A DNA stretch of 64,000 nucleotides from Streptomyces avidinii (GCF_014650695.1 NZ_BMVL01000007.1:288810-352809); one strand, 5' to 3'; shown: positions 11,928 to 20,785, counted from the first letter of the stretch. Notes: a model not told the origin generated them from the letters alone. A program made the numbers and translations.

Positions 11928-12851
11928 TCAGTTCTTCTGGATCTGGTCGAAGCTGAGCTCGACCGGGGTCTCGCGGCCGAAGATCTCGACGAGGCCCTTG
12001 ACCTTCTTCGAGTCGGGGTTGATCTCGTTGATCGTCGCCTGCAGCGTCGCGAACGGACCGTCGGTGACGGTGACCGAGTCGCCGACCTCGAAGTCCAGGA
12101 CCTCGATGGTGCGCTTGACGGCGGGCGCGGGCAGACCGGCCTCTTCCGCAGCGGCCTTGGCGGCCTTCTCCTGCGCCTCCGGGGCGAGCATCTTGACGAT
12201 CTCGTCCAGGGTCAGGGGGTACGGGTCGTACGCGTTGCCGACGAAGCCGGTGACGCCAGGGGTGTTGCGGACGACGCCCCAGGACTCGTTCGTCAAATCC
12301 ATGCGGACGAGAACGTAACCGGGCAGCTTGTTCTGCCGGACGTTCTTGCGCTCGCCGTTCTTGATCTGGACGATCTCTTCCTCGGGCACCTCGGCCTGGT
12401 AGATGAACTCCTCGACGTTCAGCGAGACGGCACGCTGTTCGAGGTTGGCCTTCACGCGCTTCTCGTAGCCGGCGTAGGTGTGGATCACATACCACTCGCC
12501 GGGCAGGAGGCGGAGCTCCTCGCGCAGGGCCTGGATCGGGTCGACGGGCTCGGCGGGCTCGACCGGAGCGGCCTCTTCGGCCTCTTCCTCGTCGGCCTCG
12601 ACCTCGGCCTCGTCAGCAGCCTCTTCGACCTCGGCGTCGGCGTCGGCCTCGACCGCGGTGTCAGCCTCGACCTCGACCTCGTCCTCGTCGGACTCGACGC
12701 GCAGCGCGGCCTCTTCGGCAGCGGCACCCGCCTCGGCGTCGGCGAGCTCGGCCTCGTCGGGGTCCACAGCGTCCGCCGCCTCGACGATGTCGAGCTCGTC
12801 CTCGACGGACTCGACGGAGTCGTGGCTCGCGTTCAGGTTCGGGTCAGACAC
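11928..12851 (-). CDS. nusG: transcription termination/antitermination protein NusG
   Basis: 307 aa. The first ~120 residues are a long acidic Ala/Glu/Asp-rich extension (EVEVEADTAVEADADAEVEEAADE...), typical of streptomycete NusG. The NGN domain follows (GEWYVIHTYAGYEKRVKANLEQRAVSLNVEEFIYQAEVPEEEIVQIKNGERKNVRQNKLPGYVLVRMDL), then the C-terminal KOW domain (VGDSVTVTDGPFATLQATINEINPDSKKVKGLVEIFGRETPVEL). I chose the GTG at 12851 (VSDPNLNASHD) over the ATG 57 nt upstream because AGGAAG lies 11 nt before it. NusG binds RNA polymerase and couples it to Rho or the ribosome. Lies 82 nt after secE. Confidence 0.96.
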   Translation of the reverse strand: MSDPNLNASHDSVESVEDELDIVEAADAVDPDEAELADAEAGAAAEEAALRVESDEDEVEVEADTAVEADADAEVEEAADEAEVEADEEEAEEAAPVEPAEPVDPIQALREELRLLPGEWYVIHTYAGYEKRVKANLEQRAVSLNVEEFIYQAEVPEEEIVQIKNGERKNVRQNKLPGYVLVRMDLTNESWGVVRNTPGVTGFVGNAYDPYPLTLDEIVKMLAPEAQEKAAKAAAEEAGLPAPAVKRTIEVLDFEVGDSVTVTDGPFATLQATINEINPDSKKVKGLVEIFGRETPVELSFDQIQKN

Positions 12852-12933
12852 GGTGGCTGCTTCTTCCTGGATACAAAAGGTGGTGGAACATGCGAAAACG
12901 GGCGACACCCATCAGGCGCCGCCCCCCGCGGGA

Positions 12934-13215
12934 TCAGCCGAAGACGAACTTGATGGCTTTCTCGAACCCAAAGTCAATCACGGTCACCAGACCGATCATG
13001 ATGACGACGAAGACAATCACCACGGTGGTGTACGTCGTGAGCTGGTTGCGAGTGGGCCAGACAACCTTGCGGAGTTCCGCGACGATCTGGCGGTAGAAAA
13101 GCGCGAGACGGCCCAGAGGGCCCTTCTTGCCGCGCTTGCCGCCCTTGCGGGCCTTCTTCTCGCGCGTCTCGTCCTCGGCGTCAGGCATGTCGATGGAGCC
13201 CAGGGCGTCCGTCAC
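12934..13215 (-). CDS. secE: preprotein translocase subunit SecE
   Basis: 93 aa, small subunit of the SecYEG channel. Basic cytosolic N-terminus (EKKARKGGKRGKKGPLGRLALFYRQIVAELRKVVWPTRNQLTTYT, with the conserved amphipathic helix) then one membrane segment (VVIVFVVIMIGLVTVI). GTG start at 13215 (VTDALGSIDMPD) has AGGTGAG upstream and matches streptomycete SecE. First gene of secE-nusG, 107 nt from tRNA-Trp. Confidence 0.95.
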   Translation of the reverse strand: MTDALGSIDMPDAEDETREKKARKGGKRGKKGPLGRLALFYRQIVAELRKVVWPTRNQLTTYTTVVIVFVVIMIGLVTVIDFGFEKAIKFVFG

Positions 13216-13321
13216 GTCTCTCACCTGAATCCGGGTCGTGGCCGTACCGCGCCCGGTTGCGCCGCACGGCGTTGCATCTAAGTACGTACCTGCGCACACA
13301 CGTCCGAGTTGGAGTGTGGAG

Positions 13322-13394
13322 CAGGGCCGGAGGGACTCGAACCCCCAACCGCTGGTTTTGGAGACCAGTGCTCTACCAATTGAGCTACGACCCT
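13322..13394 (-). tRNA. tRNA-Trp (CCA)
   Basis: 73-nt cloverleaf on the minus strand: acceptor AGGGTCG pairs with CGGCCCT, anticodon loop CTCCAAA gives CCA, T-loop GTTCGAGTC, discriminator G. The CCA tail is not encoded. Upstream of secE, the usual place in streptomycetes. Confidence 0.97.
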
Positions 13395-13587
13395 TTGCGT
13401 CCCCCAACCTACCGCATCCGAGCGAGTGCACGGAGTGCTCACGCTTCTCAGCGGCTGGCGAGGTCCAACGACAGGTGAGTGTACGTGAACCGGGACCTGA
13501 CGTCGAACAGCACCCGACCTGACATGCGGCAGTCCGTTGACTGAAACGGTGTGCGGGGCTTCTTGGCCGTCTGGGACGATTGCTCGT

Positions 13588-14814
13588 ATGACCTCTGCAA
13601 CGCCTTCCTCCGAGCGCCGGGTGTCCGCCCGAATCGGCGCCATTTCCGAGTCCGCCACCCTCGCCGTGGACGCCAAGGCCAAGGCCCTCAAGGCCGCCGG
13701 GCGCCCGGTGATCGGCTTCGGTGCCGGTGAGCCCGACTTCCCGACCCCGGACTACATCGTCGAGGCCGCGGTCGAGGCCTGCCGCAACCCCAAGTACCAC
13801 CGCTACACGCCGGCCGGCGGCCTGCCCGAGCTCAAGGCCGCGATCGCCGCCAAGACCCTGCGGGACTCCGGCTACGAGGTCGAGGCCTCGCAGATCCTGG
13901 TGACCAACGGCGGCAAGCAGGCGATCTACGAGGCCTTCGCGGCCGTCCTGGACCCGGGTGACGAGGTCATCGTCCCGGCTCCGTACTGGACCACCTACCC
14001 GGAGTCGATCCGTCTCGCCGGCGGTGTCCCGGTCGAGGTCGTCGCCGACGAGACCACCGGTTACCGGGTCTCCGTCGAGCAGCTGGAGGCCGCGCGCACC
14101 GAGCGCACCAAGGTCGTCCTGTTCGTCTCCCCGTCCAACCCGACCGGCGCGGTCTACAGCGAGGCCGACGCCCGCGCGATCGGCGAGTGGGCCGCGGAGC
14201 ACGGCCTGTGGGTGATGACGGACGAGATCTACGAGCACCTCGTCTACGGCGACGCGAAGTTCACCTCGCTGCCCGTGCTGGTCCCCGCCCTGCGCGACAA
14301 GTGCATCGTCGTCAACGGCGTCGCCAAGACGTACGCCATGACCGGCTGGCGCGTGGGCTGGATCATCGCCCCGCAGGATGTCATCAAGGCCGCGACGAAC
14401 CTCCAGTCGCACGCCACGTCCAACGTCTCCAACGTGGCCCAGGTCGCGGCGCTCGCCGCCGTCTCGGGCAACCTGGACGCGGTCGCGGAGATGCGCAGGG
14501 CCTTCGACCGCCGCCGCCAGACCATGGTCAGGATGCTGAACGAGATCGACGGCGTTCTCTGCCCCACCCCCGAAGGCGCGTTCTACGCGTACCCGTCGGT
14601 CAAGGAGCTCCTCGGCAAGGAGATCCGCGGCAAGCGCCCGCAGACCTCCGTCGAGCTCGCGGCCCTGATCCTGGACGAGGTCGAGGTCGCGGTCGTCCCG
14701 GGCGAGGCCTTCGGAACCCCCGGCTACCTGCGCCTGTCCTACGCCCTGGGCGACGAGGACCTGGTGGAGGGCGTCTCCCGCATCCAGAAGCTCCTGGCCG
14801 AGGCCAAGGCCTAG
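13588..14814 (+). CDS. aspC: aspartate aminotransferase (PLP-dependent class I)
   Basis: 408 aa. Transfers the amino group between aspartate and 2-oxoglutarate using PLP. Fold-type I features: GAGEPDFPTPDYI near residue 40, NPTG in SPSNPTGAVYS, the PLP aspartate/tyrosine in DEIYEHLVY, the Schiff-base lysine in VVNGVAKTYAMTGWRVGWI, and the substrate arginine in GYLRLSYAL. Start is the ATG in TATGACCTCTGCAACG; no Shine-Dalgarno precedes it, so it may be leaderless; a GTG/ATG 51 nt upstream is in frame but unlike family N-termini. Divergent from tRNA-Trp/secE. Confidence 0.93.
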   Translation: MTSATPSSERRVSARIGAISESATLAVDAKAKALKAAGRPVIGFGAGEPDFPTPDYIVEAAVEACRNPKYHRYTPAGGLPELKAAIAAKTLRDSGYEVEASQILVTNGGKQAIYEAFAAVLDPGDEVIVPAPYWTTYPESIRLAGGVPVEVVADETTGYRVSVEQLEAARTERTKVVLFVSPSNPTGAVYSEADARAIGEWAAEHGLWVMTDEIYEHLVYGDAKFTSLPVLVPALRDKCIVVNGVAKTYAMTGWRVGWIIAPQDVIKAATNLQSHATSNVSNVAQVAALAAVSGNLDAVAEMRRAFDRRRQTMVRMLNEIDGVLCPTPEGAFYAYPSVKELLGKEIRGKRPQTSVELAALILDEVEVAVVPGEAFGTPGYLRLSYALGDEDLVEGVSRIQKLLAEAKA

Positions 14815-14841
14815 TCCTGACAAGGGCCTCCGGCCCGACCT

Positions 14842-14876
14842 GAGCGGCGCCGCCCCCACGGGGACCGGCGCCGCTC
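14842..14876 (+). terminator. terminator after aspC
   Basis: Perfect 11-bp GC stem (14842-14852 and 14866-14876) with a 13-nt loop, 28 nt past the aspC stop; no T-run, common in high-GC genomes. The rest of the gap to 15067 shows no gene. Confidence 0.6.
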
Positions 14877-15067
14877 GCCGTTCCCCTCTTCCACCCCCGC
14901 CGGCGCTTGAGGCGCACGTTCAGCCCCGCCGGCGTTCGGGGCGCGGGTCCGGGCAGCGCCCGGGAGGCCCCCGCGCAGCGGCCCCGCCCCCCGTTCACGC
15001 GTTCGCGCAAGCCCCCGATCGGTAAAACCCCCTCCCGCCGAGCGCAGCGGTACGGCAGGATCACCAG

Positions 15068-16087
15068 ATGGAGCACGCACGCGATCTCACGCTTCTGCCC
15101 AAGGCCCACCTCCACCTGCACTTCACCGGGTCGATGCGACCATCGACCCTGCTGGAGCTCGCCGACAAGTACGGGGTGCGCCTTCCCGACGCCCTGACGG
15201 CCGGTGAGCCGCCCAAGCTCCGCGCCACCGACGAACGCGGCTGGTTCCGCTTCCAGCGGCTCTACGACGCCGCGCGCTCCTGTCTGCGCGAGCCCGACGA
15301 CATCCGGCGCCTGGTCCGCGAGGCCGCCGAGGAGGACGTACGGGACGGCAGCGGCTGGCTGGAGATCCAGGTGGACCCCACCTCCTACGCCCCCCTGCTC
15401 GGCGGGATGATCCCGGCCGTCGAGATCATCCTCGACGCCGTCGACGCCGCCTCCCGCGAGACCGGCCTCGGCATGCGGGTCCTCATCGCCGCCAACCGCA
15501 TGAAGCACCCGCTCGACGCCCGCACCCTCGCCCGCCTCGCCGTCCGCTACGCCGACCGCGGGATCGTCGGCTTCGGCCTCTCCAACGACGAGCGCCGCGG
15601 GATGGCCCGCGACTTCGACCGGGCCTTCGCCATCGCCCGCGAGGGCGGCCTCCTCGCCGCCCCGCACGGCGGCGAGCTCACCGGCCCGGCCTCCGTCCGC
15701 GACTGCCTCGACGACCTGCACGCCTCCCGCATCGGGCACGGCGTCCGGGCCGCCGAGGACCCCCGGCTCCTCAAGCGGCTCGCCGACCGGCAGATCACCT
15801 GCGAGGTCTGCCCGGCCTCCAACGTCGCCCTCGGGGTCTACGAGCGGCCCGAGGACGTCCCGCTGCGCACGCTGTTCGAGGCCGGGGTGCCCATGGCGCT
15901 GGGCGCCGACGACCCGTTGCTCTTCGGGTCCCGGCTCGCGGCCCAGTACGAGATCGCCCGCCGCCACCACGGCTTCACGGACGCGGAACTCGCCGAGCTG
16001 GCCCGCCAGTCGGTGCGCGGGAGCGCGGCGCCCGACGACGTACAGGCCAAGCTGCTGGCGGGGATCGACCACTGGCTCACCGGGTGA
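15068..16087 (+). CDS. add: adenosine deaminase family protein
   Basis: 339 aa. Zinc-dependent deaminase of the amidohydrolase superfamily. Metal ligands: HLHLHFTGS (residues ~14-22), His in LAAPHGGELTG with the catalytic Glu (HGGE), RIGHGVRA, and the aspartates of ALGADDPLLFG. All four motifs are in the right order and spacing for converting adenosine to inosine. Some members act on aminodeoxyfutalosine or other purine nucleosides, so substrate is inferred. ATG start; the gene stands alone on the plus strand. Confidence 0.85.
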   Translation: MEHARDLTLLPKAHLHLHFTGSMRPSTLLELADKYGVRLPDALTAGEPPKLRATDERGWFRFQRLYDAARSCLREPDDIRRLVREAAEEDVRDGSGWLEIQVDPTSYAPLLGGMIPAVEIILDAVDAASRETGLGMRVLIAANRMKHPLDARTLARLAVRYADRGIVGFGLSNDERRGMARDFDRAFAIAREGGLLAAPHGGELTGPASVRDCLDDLHASRIGHGVRAAEDPRLLKRLADRQITCEVCPASNVALGVYERPEDVPLRTLFEAGVPMALGADDPLLFGSRLAAQYEIARRHHGFTDAELAELARQSVRGSAAPDDVQAKLLAGIDHWLTG

Positions 16088-16493
16088 GCCGCAGGTCCCC
16101 CTCGTAGCAGTCGGCCCGCACCCGCCCGCCGTCCAGGAAGCCGATCTCCAGGTGGGTACGGCCCTGCGCGGGCAGTGCGAACTCGGCGACCGAGGCGACG
16201 GTCTCGCCGAGGTGCCGCAGGAAGGGGTGGTCGCCGAGGTCCTCGCCGACCTCGATGCGGCCCCACTCCCCCATGTCGTACGCCTCGTGGGGTGCGGCGG
16301 ACTCGACGATGAGGCACTGGTCGGATCCGGTGGTGATCCGAATCGTGTCGCCGATGCTGTCGATCAGCCAGATGTCGAGGGGCGCCTCGGAGCGTTCGCC
16401 GTCGCTGATGTGCCAGGACGCGACGACTCGGCTGAGCGTGCGCCCCACGAGACGGGTGGGGTCCGTACCGGCCCCGTGCAGGGGACAGAGCAT
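16077..16493 (-). CDS. hypothetical protein
   Basis: 138 aa, not recognised. Reads as a compact beta-rich cytosolic protein (SRVVASWHISDGERSEAPLDIWLIDSIGDTIRITTGSDQCLIVESAAPH..., ending THLEIGFLDGGRVRADCYEGDLRLTR). No signal or membrane segment. Its 3' end overlaps the end of the convergent adenosine deaminase gene by 11 nt. Codon use matches the neighbours. Start could also be an internal codon. Confidence 0.65.
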   Translation of the reverse strand: MLCPLHGAGTDPTRLVGRTLSRVVASWHISDGERSEAPLDIWLIDSIGDTIRITTGSDQCLIVESAAPHEAYDMGEWGRIEVGEDLGDHPFLRHLGETVASVAEFALPAQGRTHLEIGFLDGGRVRADCYEGDLRLTR

Positions 16494-16509
16494 GGGCGGC
16501 CGGGGCTCC

Positions 16510-17565
16510 TCAGATGCTGACGCCGACCGTCACCGGCTCGTTGACCAGGGTGACGCCGAAGGCCGCGTGGACGCCCGCGACGACCTCGCGGGCCAGGGTG
16601 AGGAGGTCCTCGGTGGTGGCCTCGCCGCGGTTGGTGAGGGCGAGGGTGTGCTTGGTGGAGATGCGCGCGGGGCCGGTGCCGTAGCCCTTGGTGAAGCCGG
16701 CCCTGTCGATCAGCCAGGCCGCGCTGGTCTTCGTACGGCCGTCACCGGCGGGGTACGCGGGCGGGGCGGTGTCGGGGCCGAGGCGGTCCTGGACGCGGGT
16801 GAGGAAGGCGGCGTAGGCCTCGTCGGTCAGGATCGGGTTGTGGAAGAACGAGCCGGCCGACCAGGTGTCGTGGTCGGCGGGGTCGAGCACCATGCCCTTG
16901 CCGGCGCGCAGGCGCAGCACGGTCTCGCGGGCGGTGGCGGCGGGGACCCGGTCGCCCGCCCCGACACCGAGGGCGCGGGCGGTCTCGGGGTACTTGATCG
17001 GCGCGGACAGGCCGCCGGCGTCCTCCAGGGCGAAGCGCACGCGCAGCACGACGTAGCGGTCGGGCTGGTCCTTGAAGGTGCTGTTGCGGTACCGGAAGGC
17101 GCATTCGGCGGCGCTCAGGGTGACCGTTTCGCCGGTGCTGCGGTCGTAGGCGACGACCTCGGTGATGGTGTCGCACACCTCCTGGCCGTACGCCCCGACG
17201 TTCTGGATCGGGGTGGCGCCGGCGGAGCCGGGGATGCCGGCGAGGCACTCGATGCCGGCGAGGCCGGCCTCGACGGTGCGGGCGACGGCATCGCTCCAGT
17301 TCTCGCCGGCGGCGAGCTCCAGCCGTGTCCCGTCCAGATCGAAGCCGGTGGTCGCGATGCGCAGGGCGGTGCCGTCGAAGCCGCGGTCGCCGATGACCAG
17401 GTTGCTGCCGCCGCCGATGATCAGGAGCGGGGTGCCGCTCTCGTCCGCGGCGCGCACGGTGGCGACGACCTCGGCGTCGGTGGTCGCGGTGACCAGGCGG
17501 GCGGCGGGACCACCGAGGCGGAAGGTGGTCAGCGGGGCGAGGGGGGCATCGTGAAGTTCCTGCAC
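16510..17565 (-). CDS. murB: UDP-N-acetylmuramate dehydrogenase
   Basis: 351 aa. Reduces UDP-N-acetylglucosamine enolpyruvate to UDP-MurNAc with NADPH and FAD in peptidoglycan precursor synthesis. FAD-binding segments LTTFRLGGPAARL and LLIIGGGSNLVIGDRGFDG, then GIPGSAGATPIQNVGAYGQE, the catalytic serine in WSAGSFFHNPI, and the C-terminal VNEPVTVGV with the conserved Glu. I start at GTG 17565 (VQELHDAPLAPLTTFRLGG); a longer frame to 17829 adds unlikely sequence. TACTCT lies 7 nt before this GTG, so the mRNA may be leaderless. Confidence 0.94.
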   Translation of the reverse strand: MQELHDAPLAPLTTFRLGGPAARLVTATTDAEVVATVRAADESGTPLLIIGGGSNLVIGDRGFDGTALRIATTGFDLDGTRLELAAGENWSDAVARTVEAGLAGIECLAGIPGSAGATPIQNVGAYGQEVCDTITEVVAYDRSTGETVTLSAAECAFRYRNSTFKDQPDRYVVLRVRFALEDAGGLSAPIKYPETARALGVGAGDRVPAATARETVLRLRAGKGMVLDPADHDTWSAGSFFHNPILTDEAYAAFLTRVQDRLGPDTAPPAYPAGDGRTKTSAAWLIDRAGFTKGYGTGPARISTKHTLALTNRGEATTEDLLTLAREVVAGVHAAFGVTLVNEPVTVGVSI

Positions 17566-17645
17566 GTGGACAAGAGTACGGTCCGTGCCCCTCGCATCCC
17601 TGCGGGGCCACGGACCGTACTCGCTCGTCCCCCCGGCCGGCGGGG

Positions 17646-18044
17646 TCAGCGGCTGGTCTCGTGCTCGGCGAGGCGGCGCTCCGCCTCGTCCCAGGTGAGG
17701 GGCAGCTCGGCGGCCGGGACGGTCCAGTAGGTGAAGGCCGATTCCTTCATGTACGCGCTGGCCGCGCGGGAGCTCGTGCGGTGGGGCTCGCTGCGGGCGA
17801 AGCGGTGGAGCGCGTCCCGGTCCTCCCATGCGGAGAGGGTCAGGAAGGTGCGGCGCAGGACGCGGGCGCGCAGTGCGACGCCGTGGGCGCCGGGGGCCTT
17901 GCGGATCTGGAGGATGATGCCGGGTGCCTTGAGGAAGAACCTGACGGCGCCCGCGAGGGTGGCGGTCTCGAAGCGGGAGGCCATGACGTAGACCTCGGCG
18001 TCGGGGGCGGCCGCGGTGGGCGTGGTCCAGGGGATGTCGGGCAT
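17646..18044 (-). CDS. DUF3291/monooxygenase-like small protein
   Basis: 132 aa. Contains MPDIPWTT..., EVYVMASRFETATLAGAVRFFLKAPGIILQIRKAPGAHGVALRARVLRRTFLTLSAWEDRDALHRFARSEPH, a pattern of DUF3291 and spheroidene-monooxygenase-like ferredoxin-fold proteins. AAGGAG lies 8 nt before the ATG at 18044. No catalytic role can be read. It lies 40 nt downstream of the MFS exporter gene on the same strand and may be cotranscribed with it. Confidence 0.7.
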   Translation of the reverse strand: MPDIPWTTPTAAAPDAEVYVMASRFETATLAGAVRFFLKAPGIILQIRKAPGAHGVALRARVLRRTFLTLSAWEDRDALHRFARSEPHRTSSRAASAYMKESAFTYWTVPAAELPLTWDEAERRLAEHETSR

Positions 18045-18084
18045 GGCGAGCACTCCTTGGCGGTCGGTTTTGTGTGGGGGTGGG

Positions 18085-19554
18085 TCAGCCGGCGGCGGGC
18101 ACCTTGTCCGGGACTGCGGTGGTCCGGCCCGCGAGCACCGGGGTGGCCCTGGGCTTGCGGGGCACCAGCAGGGCGAGTGCGGCGGCGAGGGCGACCGCGC
18201 CGGCGCCGATCCACAGGGCGGGGACGGTGCCGTCGGTGAAGGCCTGCGGGGACTCGTAGCCGCCCTGGGCCGAGAAGACGGAGGCCAGGACGGCGACGCC
18301 GAGGGCTCCGCCGACCTCGCGCAGTGCGTTGTTGGTGCCCGAGGCCTTGCCCTGGTCGGCCGGGGCGACGGTGGACATCAGGACGTTGGCGGCGGGGGCG
18401 AAGTAGAGGGCCATACCGATCCCGCTGAGGATCAGCGGCGGGAGCTGGGCCGCGTACGAGACGTCCGAGCTCAGGATCGCCGCGAACCAGCCGAGACCGA
18501 GGGCTTGGAAGGCCAGCCCGGCGGCGACGACGGGGCGGCCGCCGATGCGGTCGGAGAGGATCCCGGCCAGTGGGGCGACGATCATCGGCATCCCGGTCCA
18601 GGGCAGCATGCGCAGGCCGGCCTCGGTGGGCGAGTAGCCGGCGACGCCCTGGAGGAACTGGCTGAGGAGGAAGATCGAGCCGAACATGCCGAGGAACATC
18701 AGCAGGCTGGCCAGGTTGATCCCGAGGAAGCCGCGGTCACGGAAGAGCCGCATGGGGAGCATGGGGTTGGCGTGGGTGAAGCCGTGGTGGACGAACCCGC
18801 CGACGAGCGCGGTGCCCACGATCAGGCCGGTCAGGACGGGGGCGCTGGTCCAGCCCTCGGCGTTGGCGTTGACCAGGGCGTAGACGATGCCGAAGAGGCC
18901 GCCGCTGATGAGCAGGGTGCCGGGGATGTCGAGACGCGCGTCGGGGGCGGTGGACTCGGCGAGGCGCAGGCGGGCGAGCGGGATCAGGGCGATGCCTATC
19001 GGCACGTTCAGCCAGAAGATCCACTGCCAGGAGATGTGCTCGGTGAGGCTGCCGCCGATGAGGGGACCGCTGGCGACGGCCAGGCCGGTGACGGCTCCGT
19101 AGATACCGAGGGCCATGCCGCGGCGGGCGGCCGGGACTGCGGCGGTGAGCAGGGTGAGGGTGAGCGGCATCATGATCGCGGCGCCGACGCCCTGGACGGC
19201 GCGGGCGGCGATGAGCGCGTCGATGCCGGGCGAGAGGGCGGCCGCGGCGGAGGCCCCGGTGAAGATCGCGAGGCCCGCGATGAAGAGCCGCCGGCGGCCG
19301 AAGCGGTCACCGAGCGCGGCACCGAACATGAGGAGGACGGCGAAGGTGAGCGTGTACGCGTTCACCGTCCACTCCAGGTCCTCCAACTTGCCGCCGAGGT
19401 CCTCGCGGATGGCGGGGAGGGCGGTGGTGACGACCAGGTTGTCGAGTGCGGCCATGAAGCTGGCCACGCCGGTGAGGATGAGGGCCCAGACGGCGGGCCC
19501 GCGGAGCTTGGTGTCCGACTCTTGCTGCTTGGTGTCCGACTCTTGCGCGTGCAC
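18085..19554 (-). CDS. MFS drug exporter, DHA2 (14-TM) family
   Basis: 489 aa. Proton-coupled efflux pump of the EmrB/QacA type: motif D1-like LDNLVVTTALPAIREDLG, motif A in GAALGDRFGRRRLFIAGL, motif C-type GPLIGGSLTEHISWQWIFWLNVPIGIALI, and about 14 hydrophobic segments. GTG start (VHAQESDTK). The N-terminus contains an in-frame 21-nt tandem duplication (ESDTKQQ ESDTK; DNA 19507-19548). A 20-nt palindromic operator lies 16 nt upstream of the start codon and a copy lies before the divergent-order tetR gene, so TetR control is likely. Substrate unknown. Confidence 0.9.
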   Translation of the reverse strand: MHAQESDTKQQESDTKLRGPAVWALILTGVASFMAALDNLVVTTALPAIREDLGGKLEDLEWTVNAYTLTFAVLLMFGAALGDRFGRRRLFIAGLAIFTGASAAAALSPGIDALIAARAVQGVGAAIMMPLTLTLLTAAVPAARRGMALGIYGAVTGLAVASGPLIGGSLTEHISWQWIFWLNVPIGIALIPLARLRLAESTAPDARLDIPGTLLISGGLFGIVYALVNANAEGWTSAPVLTGLIVGTALVGGFVHHGFTHANPMLPMRLFRDRGFLGINLASLLMFLGMFGSIFLLSQFLQGVAGYSPTEAGLRMLPWTGMPMIVAPLAGILSDRIGGRPVVAAGLAFQALGLGWFAAILSSDVSYAAQLPPLILSGIGMALYFAPAANVLMSTVAPADQGKASGTNNALREVGGALGVAVLASVFSAQGGYESPQAFTDGTVPALWIGAGAVALAAALALLVPRKPRATPVLAGRTTAVPDKVPAAG

Positions 19555-19570
19555 GGTTCCCCCTGCGGTT

Positions 19571-19590
19571 GTTAGTTATTGCTGACTAAC
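19571..19590. promoter_or_regulatory. predicted TetR operator, exporter copy
   Basis: GTTAGT-N8-ACTAAC, 20 nt, just upstream of the exporter GTG. The same layout occurs at 20217-20236 before the tetR gene. Confidence 0.7.
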
Positions 19591-19638
19591 TTTCACGATC
19601 AAACGAATGCGCGCGAGCAGGTCGCGCGCACGCCCCTC

Positions 19639-20208
19639 TCACGCCTCCAGGCGTCCCGTGGCACGCGCCGAGGGGTAGAGCCCCTCCCAGACGCGGTGCT
19701 CGGGCGGGAAGCCCATGGCGGCGAGGGTGTTGATCAGCATTCCGTACGCCATGAAGGTCGTGGTCTCACCGACGTCCCCACCGAACGGCACGTGAACGGT
19801 GTCCCAGAGCTCCATCCACCCCTTGCGCACGAGCTCGCCGAGCTCGTGGTCCCCGGCCGCCTCGGCGGCGGCGACGGTGACGTACATCTGCAGCTGCATC
19901 TGGAGCTTGTCGGGATCCTCGGCGATCAGCCGGGTGTAGGCGTTCGCCATGGCATGGGTGGCCTCCTCGCCGTGCAGCCCCTCGGCGGCCTCGGCGAAGA
20001 CCGCCCGTGTGTCCCTCAGGCAGCGCTCGGCCGCGGCGAGGAAGATGGCGGGCTTGTTCGGGAAGAGCCGGAAGAGGTACGGCTGCGAGACACCCACCCG
20101 CTTGGCGATCGCCTCGGTGGAGGTCCCGTAGTAACCCCCACGCGCGAACTCGTGCATCGCCGCGCGAATGACGCTCTCACGCCTCTCATCTGCGCTCATC
20201 CTCACCAT
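19639..20208 (-). CDS. TetR family transcriptional regulator
   Basis: 189 aa. N-terminal TetR HTH: RRESVIRAAMHEFARGGYYGTSTEAIAKRVGVSQPYLFRLFPNKPAIFLAAAERCL (residues ~8-65). The C-terminal helical ligand domain is specific. Same strand and directly upstream of the DHA2 exporter, 84 nt apart. The ATG at 20208 lies 8 nt from a palindromic operator, pointing to autoregulation and repression of the exporter until a drug binds. This is inferred from operator symmetry. Confidence 0.92.
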   Translation of the reverse strand: MVRMSADERRESVIRAAMHEFARGGYYGTSTEAIAKRVGVSQPYLFRLFPNKPAIFLAAAERCLRDTRAVFAEAAEGLHGEEATHAMANAYTRLIAEDPDKLQMQLQMYVTVAAAEAAGDHELGELVRKGWMELWDTVHVPFGGDVGETTTFMAYGMLINTLAAMGFPPEHRVWEGLYPSARATGRLEA

Positions 20209-20216
20209 GGGGCTAA

Positions 20217-20236
20217 GTTAGTGCTCAATCACTAAC
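20217..20236. promoter_or_regulatory. predicted TetR operator, tetR copy
   Basis: GTTAGTG-N6-CACTAAC, 20 nt, 8 nt from the tetR ATG. It shares the GTTAGT-N8-ACTAAC core with 19571-19590. Confidence 0.7.
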
Positions 20237-20355
20237 TAAGTCAAGGGGAGGGGCGGCGGGGGCCCACCCCCGCCGGCCCACCGAAAAGGGGCGGAGGCCC
20301 ACCGGCCCCCGCCCCGCCTCCGCCGCCCCGCCTCCGGCCTCTACCGCCCGGCGCA

Positions 20356-20784
20356 TCAGGCCAGTTCGACCACCGCGCGGGACATGCCCAGGACCTTCTG
20401 GCCCGCGCTCATGGCCGTCAGGTCGACCCGGACGCGGTTGTCGTCCAGCTTGGCGGCGACCTTCGCGGTGACCTCGATCAGACCGCCCCGGTCGTCGTTC
20501 GGGACCACGACGGGCCTGGTGAAGCGCACTCCGTACTCGACCACCGCACCCGGGTCGCCGACCCAGTCGGTGACCACACGGATCGCTTCGGCCATGGTGA
20601 ACATGCCGTGCGCGATCACGTCCGGCAGCCCGACCCCCTTGGCGAACTTCTCGTTCCAGTGGATCGGGTTGAAGTCGCCCGAGGCGCCCGCGTACTGGAC
20701 GAGCGTGGCGCGCGTCACGGGGAACGACGCCGCCGGCAGCTCGGTGCCGACCTCTACGTCGGCGTACTGGATCTGCGATGCCAT
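20356..20784 (-). CDS. MaoC-like (HadB-type) hydratase subunit
   Basis: 142 aa hot-dog fold. The hydratase-2 motif GDFNPIHWNEKFAKGVGLPDVIAHGMFTMA carries the catalytic Asp and His. It matches the catalytic HadB-type subunit of (3R)-hydroxyacyl-ACP dehydratases. It starts 1 nt after the stop of the HadA-type gene upstream, so the two are translationally coupled and probably form a heterodimer. In mycobacteria the equivalent pair also follows rpmG and serves long-chain fatty acid synthesis; the substrate here is not known. Confidence 0.88.
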   Translation of the reverse strand: MASQIQYADVEVGTELPAASFPVTRATLVQYAGASGDFNPIHWNEKFAKGVGLPDVIAHGMFTMAEAIRVVTDWVGDPGAVVEYGVRFTRPVVVPNDDRGGLIEVTAKVAAKLDDNRVRVDLTAMSAGQKVLGMSRAVVELA

Positions 20785-20785
20785 G

